Part shown: positions 12,529 to 24,332 of the stretch, piece by piece | Position numbering within the stretch: the stretch's first letter is position 1 | How the letters are laid out: each line of letters begins with the position of its first letter | Position numbers and translations under genes: made by a program | Notes under the pieces: generated by a model | Told to the model about the DNA's origin: nothing | Databases searched by the model: none | Seen by the model: only the letters and a program-made list of their open reading frames with translations | Assembly (NCBI GenBank): GCA_032207245.1 | Contig: CM063504.1 | Span: 20,413,426-20,477,425, forward strand | DNA: 64,000 nucleotides | Source: Pardosa pseudoannulata | Lineage: Eukaryota > Arthropoda > Arachnida > Araneae > Lycosidae | Reading direction: 5' to 3'

Positions 12529-13082
12529 TGACAAGAAATAAAAAATCGAGTATTTGAACTAAACATTTTTATTTAAGTTCTAAAAGTTTTTCAAAAAAAG
12601 TTAACAAAATAAACATACTCAATTTAACAATCACCTATTACAGAAAAACATTTAACCTAATACCATTAAAAAATACAAAGTAAAAAAAAGGGATTTTTCT
12701 AATCTGATACTGCTACCCTCACAGCTGACCAAAAAAGGGATACCTTGCCTCCTGCTTGTCAGCCTTATATATATCCAGTAGCAGGTATATCATGCTAATT
12801 AGCATAATCATGCGGCTTCCTCCCCCCACTCAGCCAATCACAAAATTACACAGATCGTAGCCGCCGAGTGAGAGTTGAAGCCTCATTAGCGTCTGCCGTG
12901 CAGACGCCACGAACAAAATAACTGCGAGAGTCAGCTTCCTTAACAAAAACAATCTAACTGGCGATTAAGGTGGCTGTCAAATCTCCTGCCTCATTTGACT
13001 TAAATAAATAAACAAACTAAGACAAATTGCCGGGATTCACCGAAAGTTACGGAAGGTGCCAATTCGGCTGCAACTTCTAACA
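12529..13082 (-). mobile_element. 3' LTR of a copia-type element
   Basis: On minus, the LTR starts with TGTTAGAAGTTGCAG at 13082, directly after a polypurine tract. It contains a TATA element (complement of 12763-12774, TATATATAAGG) and then an AATAAA signal (complement of 12568-12573), the U3-R-U5 order. The inner edge is clear. The outer edge at 12529 is a guess based on a TG...CA pair just past the poly(A) signal. No matching 5' LTR exists because the element is truncated. Confidence 0.55.
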
Positions 13083-13096
13083 ATGCCCCCCCTCAC
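13083..13096 (-). promoter_or_regulatory. Polypurine tract of the copia element
   Basis: On minus, GTGAGGGGGGGCAT lies immediately before the TGTTAG start of the LTR. This is the plus-strand primer position in LTR retrotransposons and fixes the LTR boundary. Confidence 0.6.
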
Positions 13097-13817
13097 GGCA
13101 ATCCTATGAAACGAGCTTCTTCAAAAAAAAATTTATGTCCACCTTTAACCAGGTAACTGACTCTCAAATATTACATAAGAAAAACTTCAATAAATATACA
13201 TCACAAGACTTGTAAAATTTCACAGATGAAAAGAATCCTTGATACAAAAATAATTTCTTCACAGATGTGTGATCAAACAGTTTACAAAAGTTCTTGATAC
13301 TAGTTTACCTCATCACACCAAGTTGGTGTGACTACAATTTTTTTTTTTTTACAAAAGCGTTCTTGATACGCGAGAAAAGTTCTTTATACGTAAATAGACT
13401 TAAAACAAAAAATTTGTTACAGAAACTCTGTTAAAGACAAAAAAAAAGCATATGAATTCAGATAATACAACTATCTATTAAATACAAATTTTATAACAAT
13501 ACAAATTCACAACACATTCATGCAATACATACAAGGGCCCAAAATTTTACACAAACCTATCGTAACAAACCCTATTACTACTATATATATATATATATAT
13601 ATATTTACATATTTACAACACTAGATACTTGTATAAAAAATTTGAAAACGTAATTAGTGTATAGTTACATAAAATTAAAAAAAAGGTTTGAAGGCATAAT
13701 GACATCGCAAAAAAAAAAAAAAAAACTATCAACACGATACATTAATTTCTGATACCATTATATAGTATAAACACCCATTTCTGATACAGTAAAAAAAATT
13801 TACCAAAAAAAAACTAG
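13097..13817 (-). other. 3' untranslated part of the copia element
   Basis: About 720 bases separate the pol stop from the polypurine tract. The stretch is AT-rich with a (TA)n run at 13581-13604 and A-tracts, and nothing coding was seen. Confidence 0.45.
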
Positions 13818-15386
13818 TTACTTAGTTGTAAACACATGTTCTTTAAATTTTAACAATGCAACTTTAACTAACGGCTTTGTGAAAACGTCTGCCAGATTTT
13901 CCTTACTTTTAACGTATTTAATCTCAAAAGTGTCATGGTAAATAAGATTTCTTACAAAAAATAACTTTACATCTATGTGTTTCGTTCGGTAATTTTCTAT
14001 GGGCGATTTCACGAAGTCTATAGTGGCGATATTATTGGCATACAATATGGACTTTTTCTTTTTATATGTAATGATCCTTTTACTAATACATTCTTCTAGG
14101 ATCCTATCGAACCATAACAACTCCTTGGTTGCCTCTGTTAGTGCGACGAACTCCGATTCCATCGTCGACAAACTAACGCAGCGTTCCTTAAATGTCCGCC
14201 AGGCAATTGGAGCTCCTCCTAATAGAACTAACTGCCTCCCTATGGAGGTTCTGTCGTCCCTATTTGCCGCAAAATCGGCATCAGTATAAACATTTAAAAT
14301 GGGATTTTGACATGACAGGTTAAGTTTGAGTTCTTTAGTATACGAGATATACCCTAGAAGTTTTAAAAGTCCATCCCAATGTGGTAATCCCGGGTTATTT
14401 TGAAATTGGCTAAAAATATTTACCGCATAACTAATGTCAGGACAGGTTCGATTCGCTATAAAAGAAAGACAACCTAATAAACTCCTATAAGGGTAACTTG
14501 TCATTTCTTGAATCTCCTCGTCAGATCCTGGACACTGTGTTTTTGAGTAAACAGTTCCTTTACTTATGGGAAGAGAGGAAATGGGATACTTAAAGATCTT
14601 AAACCTTTCACACACCTCGTCAATATACGACATTTGGTGGATCTTAAGTTCATCCTTCTCCTCGAACTCAACACCTAAAAGCTTACAAGTTCTTCCCAAA
14701 ATCTTTAGATCAAAAGATTTACTCAAGGTTGAAACGGCTTGATCAATAACTTGATTATTTACACCAAAAATGACGATGTCGTCCACATAGAGTAACAATA
14801 CAATTTCATTTTTATTTGTATAAACACAGTTACATCTATTAAATTTATAAAAACCAATTTCAATTAAAACCTTATCCACCTCCAAGTACCACATCCTGCC
14901 ACTCTGGTGCAACCCATAAAGTGCCTTCTCCTGTTTACAAACAAGATGTTCCTTCCCTTTCACTACAAAACCAGGAGGTTGCGACATGTAAACTCGCTCT
15001 TTCAAAGGAGCATACAAATAAGCACCTTTAACATCGCATTGCAGATGGGACCACTTCAAATATGAAACCAGTAAAGCGAAAAAGAACCTAATGACGCCGA
15101 AATTAACAACAGGGCTAAAGGTTTCTGCATAAGATTCTCCCTTTATTTGCTTAAACCCCTGTGCCACCAACCTAGCTTTGTATTTCGCTACTTTTCCGGT
15201 ATCATCACGTTTTATGGTGTAAACCCACCTACAACCGACTGGTGTTACGCCTTCCGGCAAATTAACTAATTGCCATACCCCCTTTCTTTCATTGTGTCGA
15301 TTTCCTCTTCCATGGCTTCCTGCCAGAGAGTACTTTCTGGAGTTTTTAAGGACTGCTTGTACGTTCTAGGCACTTTTACCTGGTCT
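13818..15386 (-). pseudogene. copia-type reverse transcriptase and RNase H
   Basis: The uninterrupted frame runs from 15260 to 13818 (480 codons). Its first codons are not the true start: the domain continues upstream (MEEEIDTMKERG near 15285-15320) in another frame, so a single-base shift lies in the GGGGG run near 15280. RT motifs are RLVAQGF, FSPVV, CDVKGAY (first catalytic Asp, about residue 76), PPGF, KALYGL and LLYVDDIV (catalytic YVDD, about residue 158). RNase H follows with YTDADFA, STMESEF, KHIDV and FTKPL. The catalytic residues look intact, but with the frameshifts and missing 5' half it cannot be a working polyprotein. Strand and order match the integrase piece at 15389-16267. 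Confidence 0.9.
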
Positions 15387-15388
15387 AG

Positions 15389-16267
15389 TCATGTGGAATG
15401 ACTCAAACTGGCATCGGAAGTTTCTTGAGCTGATATCTCTCCTTCATAATCATCTTTACCTTTAAAACTAAAGATTTCTGGGGTAAAACAGATACGATAC
15501 TTTTCACAGTAGTTCTTTATATCATTTAACGAGCGGAGTCGGGTAGGCTTATCTTTCTCGTAGTAATATATGTCCGTCCGGGATCCGTCAGGTCTTTTAG
15601 ATGGTCTCCTTATCCACGTCACTTCCCTCAATGGTGTCTGACCTTCATCGCTCTCCTCTTCGCTTGATGTTTCTTTGTATTCTTTGGTGACCCTCTCATG
15701 AGCGATATCGGGTGAGTCATCTTGGATGTCATCATCATCGTCGCTTGTCAGCGGTTCGTAAGTAGACTGAAAACTGGGACCTTTCTTTTGTCCCTCTTTG
15801 TTATTCTCAGGTGGTTTGGGACCCATCACTGCTCCACTGCTTTCATCAAATGATACATTTATTGTCTCAATGATTTGATCTGTTTCAGGAATCCATATCC
15901 TATATCCCCTAGTCTTAAAGGCATATCCTACTAGATGTCCCACTTTGGCTTTAGCATCTAACTTTGTTCGACATTGCCTTGGGATACCTACGTATGTCTT
16001 TACACCAAAAGGTCTCAAATGGTTTACTGACGGTCTTGTACCTCTATACAGCTCATAAGCAGTTTTCTGCTGATGTTTATGGCAAACTCTGTTCTATGTA
16101 TAGGTGAAATACAGGGCTGCTTCAGGCCAAAACTCTCTCCCTAAACCACTTTTATCAAGAATGGTTCTAGTCCCATTTAACACTGTCTGGTTGTAGCGTT
16201 TGGCTACTCCATTCTGCTCTGGTATGTATGTATTCGTGAATTCATGTCTAATGCCGTGTTCATACAG
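15389..16267 (-). pseudogene. copia-type integrase C-terminal half
   Basis: The open frame at 15389-16018 has the integrase C-terminal signature (FGVKTYVGIP, KAKVGHLVGYAFKTRGYRIW, INVSFDE). A long acidic, low-complexity linker (SDDDDDIQDD) then leads to RT. Above it, at 16020-16267, the same protein continues with EQNGVAKRYNQTVLNGTR and FWPEAALYFTYT, interrupted by a stop near 16097. Homology ends near 16267, so the element lost its gag, protease, first integrase half and 5' LTR. The linker ends in a stop at 15389 just before the RT frame, another frameshift. Confidence 0.8.
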
Positions 16268-16329
16268 TTAGGAGGTATTCGAAATTTTTCAGTTTCAAAA
16301 GTTGCGGCATCCGAGAAATAGTGTGACTC

Positions 16330-17586
16330 TTAGAGTGTAATAATAATTTTTAAATAATAATGATAATAATAAGAGAGAGGGGCTAAAATAAGCTCTGGCA
16401 CAGAATCACATTATTATCCTCAATGTTTTTGGCATTAAAAATTATAATCTTAAAATAAGGCAAACCCCTTAAAGTTCTCTTTTTTTTTAAGACTTTTTTT
16501 TTCTATATTGTACTAGTTTATTTCCCTTGGTGCAGAAGCAAATTATAAAGAAATTCTTGTTTTAGTTCTTTGTTATTTCAGATTGTGAGTAACATTACCA
16601 TCAGCTATCATTTCAATGAGTCATATAAATAAACTACAGACTCTCCTTTCCTCAACTCACCTCTAACCTTTTTTCATAGTGAACAAACTGAACACTTTCA
16701 TACTCCTCTAGATTGTAGCTGATAGAAAGAATATTGAAAATGAAAAATAAATACACTGTATTCATAAGAAGTACACAAAAACAAGCTATTTAGTGTGAGT
16801 GTAGCAACAGATTAATTTATTCTATGTTAACACTGTCCAGCTGGTTGGCTGCATTCAGCACTCATGACTTTTTTAGACCTGCTAAAGAATTTAATGTTCT
16901 TAAACTTAAAGAATGATATTTCCTTATATGTACATATTTTGCACATTTTACTTCATCAAAAGGAATGAATTTAAAATTGTGCTGAGTTCAACAGAGAAAT
17001 GAAAGGATTTTAAAAAGCTTCAACTTTTATAAATCTGTGTCTAAATTAGATATCCTGATTAAAAATTTCAAAAAGATTTTTTAAATTTGATGATCTTAAA
17101 TATAGTTTCAATTTTTTCATAGTTCTATGGCATTTAGGCTGATACTGCAATATGCTACATGTAGTGGAGGATAGGGATATATCTAGATCTTTAAACTTTT
17201 ATGTTAAAAATATTTCCATAACAGAATATTTTACTTCAAATTATTTCATGTTTGGAAGTATGTATATCTGGAAGCATGCATTCTTTGACATAAAATATAT
17301 CAAATCAAAATATAAAATCTTCGTATTTTACAGTTGAAAATATAATCCAAATAGCAAAAAGAAAAGTTATTTTAAGAAAAAAAAACTCTTACTCAACAAT
17401 TGCACTTTAAAAGCTCTCACTGATATTTTTATGTTTTTTTATCAGATCTTTAAAAAAATTCATATTTTTTTGTTGTTTTATTGAACTGTTTACAAAAATT
17501 TTATTTGACTTTTTAGTTCTTTCCATTCTTTGGTTCTCAAAATATGTAGAAAATAAAAAGGCACACAAATTAAGATAAGTTGGAAA

Positions 17587-17648
<62 letters not shown>

Positions 17649-19799
17649 ATCAGCTGCAGAGTGATAAAATTTTTGTTTCAATATTTAAAATTCTGAATTT
17701 TGTTCAAATATTTGTCATTTGTAGAATAATCTCATAGTTTTAACATATTCTTTGCCAAATCATGGGGCTTTGTTTATGTTTATTCTATTGAAAATGTTTC
17801 TTGGACACTTAGTTGTAAGTATTCATTATACTCTTAAATAAAATTTGGAGAAATATTCGAGATATTCTTGCTTGTCATAGAAAATTATAAGGTCATAATT
17901 TGCAAGGCTTACAGTTTAATTTTGCAAATTTAAAAAAAAATTAATTTGGTTTCTATAAAGCATAAAATACATCTGTTTTATTTTATTTAATTATTTAATA
18001 TCAATATTAGTCCAAACAACTGGACAAGGACAAAAAAGATATGTCTTCTCATGCCAGAGTTTGCTGGCTGAATCATTTGTGTTGAATATCTCAGAATGTT
18101 CTAAGAAATTCAAAATCGACTTTAGGCTATTAATTTTGGTTCTAATTATACTTCTTGTTATAACAAAGTGACCATAGTATTCCAAACCAAAAACAAGCAA
18201 TAGAACAAAATCAAAGTCTATAAGTCAATATGACCAGGAATTATTGGATGAAGAATTAGGTTTAAAAGTATTTTTTAAAAGTTGTAGGGTTTATTGTCAT
18301 AAAAGCAGGCAAATTTACATTCTAATTTGATATATTTGCTCAAAGTTTATTAGAATTATGAATGTCAATTATAAAGGTTCTTATTAACTTTTTATTGTAA
18401 CAGACAAACAAGTATTTTGTATATTTCATATTAATTACTATAGTTGTAGAAATGATTGCATTTACTTCAACTTCTTTACTCTGATGATATTTTTTCACTC
18501 ACAGTTTAAATTACTAATTATTTTCATCTTTTTTCCTCATTACCTTAAAAAAATCATGAAGAAATTTCTCATTCTTTAGATTTTTTTGAATGGCCTATAT
18601 TTCTTTATATGTATAATGTCATGAAAAATCAGGCTTTTATGTTGACTAGTTTATAATTAACGTAATGAAACAAAGCGACTGTTTATTAAAAGATTGAAAG
18701 AATGGGAATAAATCCTTAATTATTAATATATTCATATATATATATGAATGAATATGTTATATGCATTGATAAATTAGTGTACTAATACAGGGGCTTAATT
18801 TTTCTTATTTAGGTTATCTAAGTTAATACTCAAACCTTTCTAAATTTTTTCTACTCTAATATTTTTTGGCAGAAACTCACTTTGAGGTTTGAATAATATA
18901 TAGCAATGTAGTTTTTTGTTAATTTTTAATGTCTAAAAATAGTGTACAACTTCTATTGTTGATAACTCTAGTACAAACTAGAAAATTTATATCTAATTCC
19001 TTGTATTTATTTTGAAAATACTATCAATAACCACTAAATCTAAATTCATAGCTGTTATTTCTTAATATCAGATTTGGTTGTTACATTCTAACAGATCTTG
19101 ATTGTCTCTCATAACAAATATTTATTTGGTTTACTGATGCTTTTGTTTTATTCTTTTCAGGAATTAAACAGCATAATATATCCATCTTAGATTCTGCAAA
19201 TGTTACATGAATTAATCTATTCAATGGAATTCTTATTGAAGGTTGTCACTCATACCCCTGTGCATTTCAAGTTTAATTACAGTTAAATAGTACTTGTAAT
19301 TCTAAGTAATGACAAGATTGAAGAAATGAAATGTCAACATTATTGCATGCATGCTATAGGAAAGATTTCTTCTCTTGAGTAAAATTGAATATAAGCATAT
19401 TGTGTTATTACACTGCAGAAAAACTTCCAGGTTCTTCACACTACAGAAGTTAACATGTTAGTTACTAAGTGATTAAAAAGTTTTTCAGTGTTGTAAAATC
19501 AGTCACATCCAGTGCAGTGAAGGGAAAAAATTGCCTTACAAAATATTTGTCATTGTTGCAATATTTGCATAGGTGGAAAACAAATTTTAATCCTTAAAAC
19601 TCAATAGAAAAAAAATTTCTGACTTATAAAATGCATTTCTGCTCACTCATTGATCAAATAGCTAGGTAGGTTTGTTGAAAGGAAAAAAACTGTATTTTCA
19701 AGCTTGTTAGTATGAATGCTTATAGCTGTTACAAATTGGTTCAAGTATTTTTAAGTAAGTCTCCTAATCAATTTTCAACGTTAAACACAGTTCTTGCAA
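16330..19799. other. Long AT-rich non-coding stretch
   Basis: No supported gene. It holds the (TA)n run at 17590-17645 and a short palindrome ATTCATATATATATATGAAT near 18730-18750. A frame at 17991-18200 (minus) faintly resembles transposase but is not convincing. Confidence 0.5.
17590..17645. repeat. (TA)n microsatellite
   Basis: An uninterrupted TA dinucleotide run of about 28 units. Confidence 0.95.
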
Positions 19800-19976
19800 C
19801 CAACCGTATAATTACTAGAAAAAAGGCCTTTTGTCAGTAGTATATGTAGGAAAAGGATTTTTTGAAGAAAAATGTACCAATCAAACATTTTATAATGAAC
19901 AATAAAGAAAGCTTTTGGTTTGCAAAAGAATGGATTTATAAAAAGGAATAATTTCATTAAATATCTCCTTAGATAT
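19800..19976 (+). pseudogene. Decayed C2H2 fingers upstream of the zinc-finger ORF
   Basis: In the frame of the downstream ORF the translation reads KRPFVSSICRKRIF, a stop, then further stops, then [11 protein letters not shown] and FIKYLLRY. These keep the spacing of a linker plus finger core (PFVCS-C-K-F) but have lost Cys and His ligands. I read them as relics of a longer finger array. Confidence 0.45.
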
Positions 19977-20720
19977 ATGGATAAAAAAAATTCAGCTGCA
20001 ATTCTCTGTGACAAGAGTGAATTAGTTTTTTATCTACAAATGCTTCCAGACAGAAAACCTTTTGTCCACAGTTTATGTGAAAAAACTTTTCGTGAAGAGG
20101 AGGGCCAAATGAAAAATACTCAAACAAATGTTGTAGAAAAACCTTTTGTTTGTAGCACTTGTGATGAAAGATTTCGTTTATGGAGTGAATTAAACAAACA
20201 TCTCCAAGCACACATCCACAAAAAAAAGTTTGTTTGTAATGTATGTCATAAAGATTTTGCTGTAAAACGCAGCTTAAAATTACATTCTCGAATTCATACA
20301 GGAGAAAAAATTAGTGTTTGCAATGTCTGTGGAAAAGGATTTGGCCGAACAACAGAGTTAAGAAGACATTTTTTAACACATACAGGGGTAAAATCTTTTG
20401 TTTGCATTGTATGTGAAAAAGCATTTTCTCAGAAGTCCAGCTTAAATAGACATCTCTTGACTCATACTGGAGAAGAACCTTTCATCTGTAGCATCTGTGA
20501 AAAGGGATTCCGTCAGAGGGGCAAATTAAACTCACATCTCTTAAAGCATACCGGAGAAAGACCTTTTGTTTGCAGTGTATGTGCAAGAGGATTTACTCTT
20601 AAAGCATCCTTAAATGCCCATCTCATGTCCCATAAAAAAACTCCTTTGGATTGCAATGTAAGTGGAGAGGTACTTATGCAAAATGATATATTAAATGCAC
20701 ATCTCCAGACACATGCTTAA
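19977..20720 (+). CDS. Poly-C2H2 zinc-finger protein, partly decayed
   Basis: The ATG at 19977 gives 247 residues. Six consecutive fingers keep all C2H2 ligands: CSTCDERF...[34 protein letters not shown] and CSVCARGF. They span about residues 57-221 and are joined by TGEK/TGER-like linkers, so nucleic-acid binding is likely. The first unit (SLCEKTF) has lost its histidines and the last (CNVSGEVL) has its second Cys replaced by Ser. No KRAB, BTB or ZAD domain is visible. A possible acceptor (CTTCCAG ending at 20056) would put the finger block in the same splice phase as the exon array at 37.6-62.2 kb, so this could be a terminal exon instead of a single-exon gene. AATAAA occurs near 21200. With decayed fingers on both sides it may be a gene in decline. 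Confidence 0.7.
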   Translation: MDKKNSAAILCDKSELVFYLQMLPDRKPFVHSLCEKTFREEEGQMKNTQTNVVEKPFVCSTCDERFRLWSELNKHLQAHIHKKKFVCNVCHKDFAVKRSLKLHSRIHTGEKISVCNVCGKGFGRTTELRRHFLTHTGVKSFVCIVCEKAFSQKSSLNRHLLTHTGEEPFICSICEKGFRQRGKLNSHLLKHTGERPFVCSVCARGFTLKASLNAHLMSHKKTPLDCNVSGEVLMQNDILNAHLQTHA

Positions 20721-20723
20721 AAA

Positions 20724-20807
20724 AACCTATTGTTTGCAGTACATGTGTAAAAAGATTTTGTGAACTGTGCAACTTAAGTAAGCCTTTCATAATATGCACT
20801 GGAGCAG
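20724..20807 (+). pseudogene. Decayed finger after the stop
   Basis: One frame over from the ORF the sequence reads [20 protein letters not shown] and then ICTGA. This is a finger start with both Cys kept but no His pair, separated from the ORF by its stop and a frame change. Confidence 0.5.
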
Positions 20808-21879
20808 TTTTCTTGGTTGACTAAATTCTCTGCTCATCAGATTGCAGCTTACAACAATCTATTTTCTTCTACCTATTAGCAGAGATGGGATAATGAAGAA
20901 AAACTCATCTTACCTTTTTGGCTATTGTTAAATGGAACAAGGGCTCCATTCAAATTTTGTAGATCCAAATGTTCCAAACTAGATGTTTGGAACATTTGCA
21001 ATAGTTTTATATTGCTAAATTTAGTGATTCATGTGTATTCTACATATGAACTCTCCAAGCTCAATTTCAAATGTAAAGGAAGCTGAAGTCACTAAAAGGA
21101 TCTATGATAGCATCCATCCCAATGCAGAATCAAAATCCTTTATGTTTAAAATGTATTAACTCACTTTTTTATTTTTATTATTTTGGTATGGACTCCAAAA
21201 ATAAATTTCTTGGAAGTGGAAAGTTTTAGTCTGAACTCCTGAATGGGTTAAACATCTGATGATTTATTTTAATAAAATATTATCAGATTGTAAATCATAT
21301 ATTCTGGGGTGAATTTAAATTTTTATAAATTGCATTTCCGTAATAAATAGTTTATTTGATAAATTGGAGGAATTTATCATTAACATTAAAGATTTACCAT
21401 CACTCTTCATTTTTTCCCTTTCATTTTTTGTTGGCACTTTCTCAGTCTTTCTACCATTTTATATCTGTATGTGTCTAACACAATAAATTTTGAGCACTGT
21501 TAAGTTTAAGACATGTTCCTTTTAATAGTAATGAACGTTTAATGCTCCATTCCCAATATATTGAGCATTGCAACCATTGTATTGGAAAATTCAGATCATT
21601 CTAACAACTTCCATCATTTTAACTAAATCGCTAAGGTATTTTATCATATTTTTTTAACATAAACCTTCCACATTTCACAGTCATTTTCAAATCATTGCCT
21701 ATAACTACAGCTGTTATAATAAGAACATATTTCTTTGGTATCAATAAATTTCTTGTTCATACCTCTTATAGTGCTTACGTAGACCCAATAAGCGATGTAT
21801 ACTCCTGTCTTCTAATACAAAATTTTCTTAACCCTTAAGACAATAACTCAAAACAGTTTACTTATTCCAAATTAATCTC
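20808..21879. other. Non-coding, nothing recognised
   Basis: AT-rich spacer after the zinc-finger ORF. AATAAA near 21200 could serve that gene. No other feature was supported. Confidence 0.45.
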
Positions 21880-22290
21880 TTGCTGCTGTGACGCCTTCAA
21901 TGTTCTTAAGTCAAGAGGTAGCGTGAAGAAGGATCACAGACATAACAGAATTTGAAATCACTTTTAATTCTGGAGTAAATACTGGCTAAATACAAAGGGA
22001 TTCTAATATCCCAAAACAATTCGAAATGTAAAGGATTGTCGCTTGTATAACATATCCACGATGATCAAGGTCGTAAAAAAGAATTAAATATTCTCACACG
22101 ATCGGGAGGCTTTTCCAGGGTGCAACGCGAACCCAATCTATCCCCCGTTCAGCGTCCGAGACCCTGCCGTTCCTTATATGAGCGGACCTTACGACTCTCC
22201 CGAACGTAACTGCTAAAAGGCTCCGGTCAAAAGTCGCGGAAGCCTCCACGAGGTCGAAGCAACTAAGGCCTTATTCCCAATTGGTGAGAG
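21880..22290 (-). mobile_element. Possible solo LTR or GC-rich transposon fragment
   Basis: About 400 bases stand out by high GC and CpG. On minus there is a TATATAAGG-like promoter element (complement of about 22175-22182) inside a GC-rich U3-like part, followed by an AT-rich tail, as in LTRs. No coding sequence was seen. Terminal TG...CA and target duplications were not resolved, so the call is tentative. Confidence 0.3.
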
Positions 22291-22439
22291 ATAGAAATTC
22301 ATAAACTAGTGTCCTTTAAGTTAACAAAATTTTATATAAAAATGCAGGATAATATAAACATAATTAAAGTTAAGGAAAATTGGCTCATCAAGTTAAAATA
22401 ATAATTAAGTACAAGATATAATAATAAAAGAAAAATTAA

Positions 22440-22515
22440 GTTTAGGGATAGCTATATAAAATAAGAAAGATTAGGGATAGCTAAAATAAAGGAAAGTTTA
22501 GGGATAGCAAAAAAA
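22440..22515. repeat. Three copies of a TTAGGGATAGC motif
   Basis: TTTAGGGATAGC, ATTAGGGATAGC and TTTAGGGATAGC recur about every 34 bases with ATAAAATAAG/TAAAATAAAGG spacers. They lie just beyond the 3' end of the jockey-type coding region, so they may be its 3' UTR repeats. Confidence 0.6.
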
Positions 22516-22614
22516 TTTTATGATTTTTTAAAACATTTTATATTTTTTTTCATTTTTAATTAAAAAAAAAGAGAAGCACGAAGTGCCAGTAAAAGATTTT
22601 AAAAAAAAATTGCA

Positions 22615-24045
22615 CTATGCAGTAGGAAAAGAAGGATGCAATTGCACAGCAATGCAATAATAGTTAATCGAAGCGATCGGAGAGGAGCTCAGATCAGGTT
22701 CAGTGGCGCCATCTATTGGATGGCCTCGCGTTCGGGCAAGTGAAGGGGACAAATTAATGAAGTAACTTGGCGAAAAATTACAAGTTAAGGAATCATAGCA
22801 GCTCTCGACCATCTTTCTATGCTTAGCATTCCGGTGATCACAGTCCGGCAATTCGGCTATGATCGGGTTACGCAAGCAGTTAAGCTTAGCATAGAATTTA
22901 GAAGAAATACTAGTGCAAATGTTCTTAAAAGAATCAATGCACAAATCCCTCCGAATAATATCATTGGTGAGATACATGGGAACATGAGCAATTCTCCGTA
23001 GAGTTTTATTTTGTATTCGGGTAATAGCTTCGATATGATATAGGGATGCAAACGACCAGATTGGGACAGCATAAGTGGCAGCTGGTAGGACCACAGTTTT
23101 ATAAAGCAAGAGCTTATTACGTATTGAAATTGGGGCCAAAAAGTAGTACACGCAAATCACGAATCCTATAGTTCATGGCATTTTTAACGTTGGTCATATG
23201 GTGTTTCCAAGTCAGTTTCTTGTCGACTGTAACACCTAAATATTTAGCAGTGTTACCCCAGTTAATTGCCTCGTCGTATAAATACAACCGCGGTGGAGTT
23301 TTATAAGTTTTGCTAAAATAGATCGCTTGACATTTACTAGTATTAATTTTAATTTTCCATTTAATGAACCATTTTTCCAGAGCATAAATATGATGCTGAA
23401 TAAAAGAAGTTACGTAATTAATGTGTGGGGCAGCAATATAAATTGCGTAGAGTAGTTAAATCATTACGGGGGATATCATTAATAAAAATATTAAATAAAG
23501 TCGGGCCTAGAATGGAGACTTGCTGAACTCCAGCAGTTATTGTTTTGTTGTTCGAATAGGTGTTGATGACACTGACTTTGAAAGAACGATTGTAAAGATA
23601 GTGATAAATAAGATGTATAATTGCGTCAGGCACTTGGAGCTGAATTAGCTTCAAAATAAGTCCATCGTGCGTGATGCGGTCGAAAGCCTTTGCAATGTCT
23701 AAAAAGAGAGCTCCAGTCGGCTTTTTGGATTGTAGACCTTCGCTAGCGACTTCAACAACCCTAAGTAACTGGTGCGTTGTACTATGATGGTGGCGAAAGC
23801 CAAATTGCTCTGGAATAATCATGTTATTTACGTCTAAGAAAGTCTGTATGCGGTTATACGCTCGGCAACTTTGCTGAGGCACCTAAGAAGAGAAATTGAG
23901 CGATAATTACTGAGGTTAGAGAGGCTGCACTGTGGTTTGGGAATGGGGCAAACTATAGCTGTTTTCCAAAAGTTAGGGAAATGCTTCAGTTTCAGAATCC
24001 CATTAATTATAGTAGTGAAATAAATTAAAATGTTCGGGGGAAAGT
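22615..24045 (-). pseudogene. jockey-type non-LTR retrotransposon RT, 5'-truncated
   Basis: From 24045 downward the minus strand shows the RT entry (FWKTAIVCPIPKP, NYRSISLL). The frame at 23882-23418 has PEQFGFRHHHSTTHQL, LFLDIAKAFDRI (first catalytic Asp) and GVQQVSILGPTLFNIFINDI. The YADD catalytic box should follow at once, but LTTLRN runs straight into YCCPTH, so about 10 residues with YADD are missing. Thumb and C-terminal sequence follows in another frame (WFIKWKIKINTSKCQAIYF, YLGVTVDKKLTWKHH). A further frame at 23160-22615 has VVLPAATYAVPIW and LRRIAHVPMY. The element is dead and lacks ORF1 and the endonuclease. Its 5' edge abuts the MITE at 24046. Confidence 0.85.
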
Positions 24046-24328
24046 TCTAAGACGGGATCCTTAGATTCGTTGTTTTCTCTTATAAGCAATTTCTTTGATA
24101 TTGCCACTTTCTACAGTAATAATGAATTTCCAAAGTGGAATGTTAAAATACTCCTACAAAAATAGGACCAGCATTAAGAGTGATTCATAAGGATGTCTCT
24201 ACCCCACCCAATACGACACTATATAGTACAAAGTGGGGAATGCTTTGCTTGGTGCGTATTTCAAGTAAGCCCGTACCTCTAGACATGGTTCGACTAAGTC
24301 TAAATATCGACTACCCATCCCCGAAAGA
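24046..24328. mobile_element. piggyBac-type MITE, copy 2
   Basis: The right end matches MITE copy 1: AAATATCGACTACCCATCCCCGAAAGA followed by TTAA at 24329-24332, against AAATATCGACCATCCGTCCCCAAAAGG plus TTAA in copy 1. Internal blocks such as GTGCTTGGTGC/GCTTGGTGCG are shared. The left end has AGACGGGATCC, but its TTAA and first bases are damaged where it meets the jockey fragment. Confidence 0.6.
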
Positions 24329-24332
24329 TTAA

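Noticed and set aside
12190..12534. 114-codon minus-strand ORF
   Set aside because: It overlaps the presumed copia LTR edge and piggyBac flank and shows no domain. Its composition looks like read-through of non-coding DNA.
17490..17681. ORF with an (IY)n stretch
   Set aside because: It is only the translation of a (TA)n microsatellite.
17991..18200. Minus-strand ORF with faint piggyBac-like pattern (FLEHSEIFNTNDSASKLW)
   Set aside because: Similarity is limited to a few spaced residues and no flanking transposase motif could be found.
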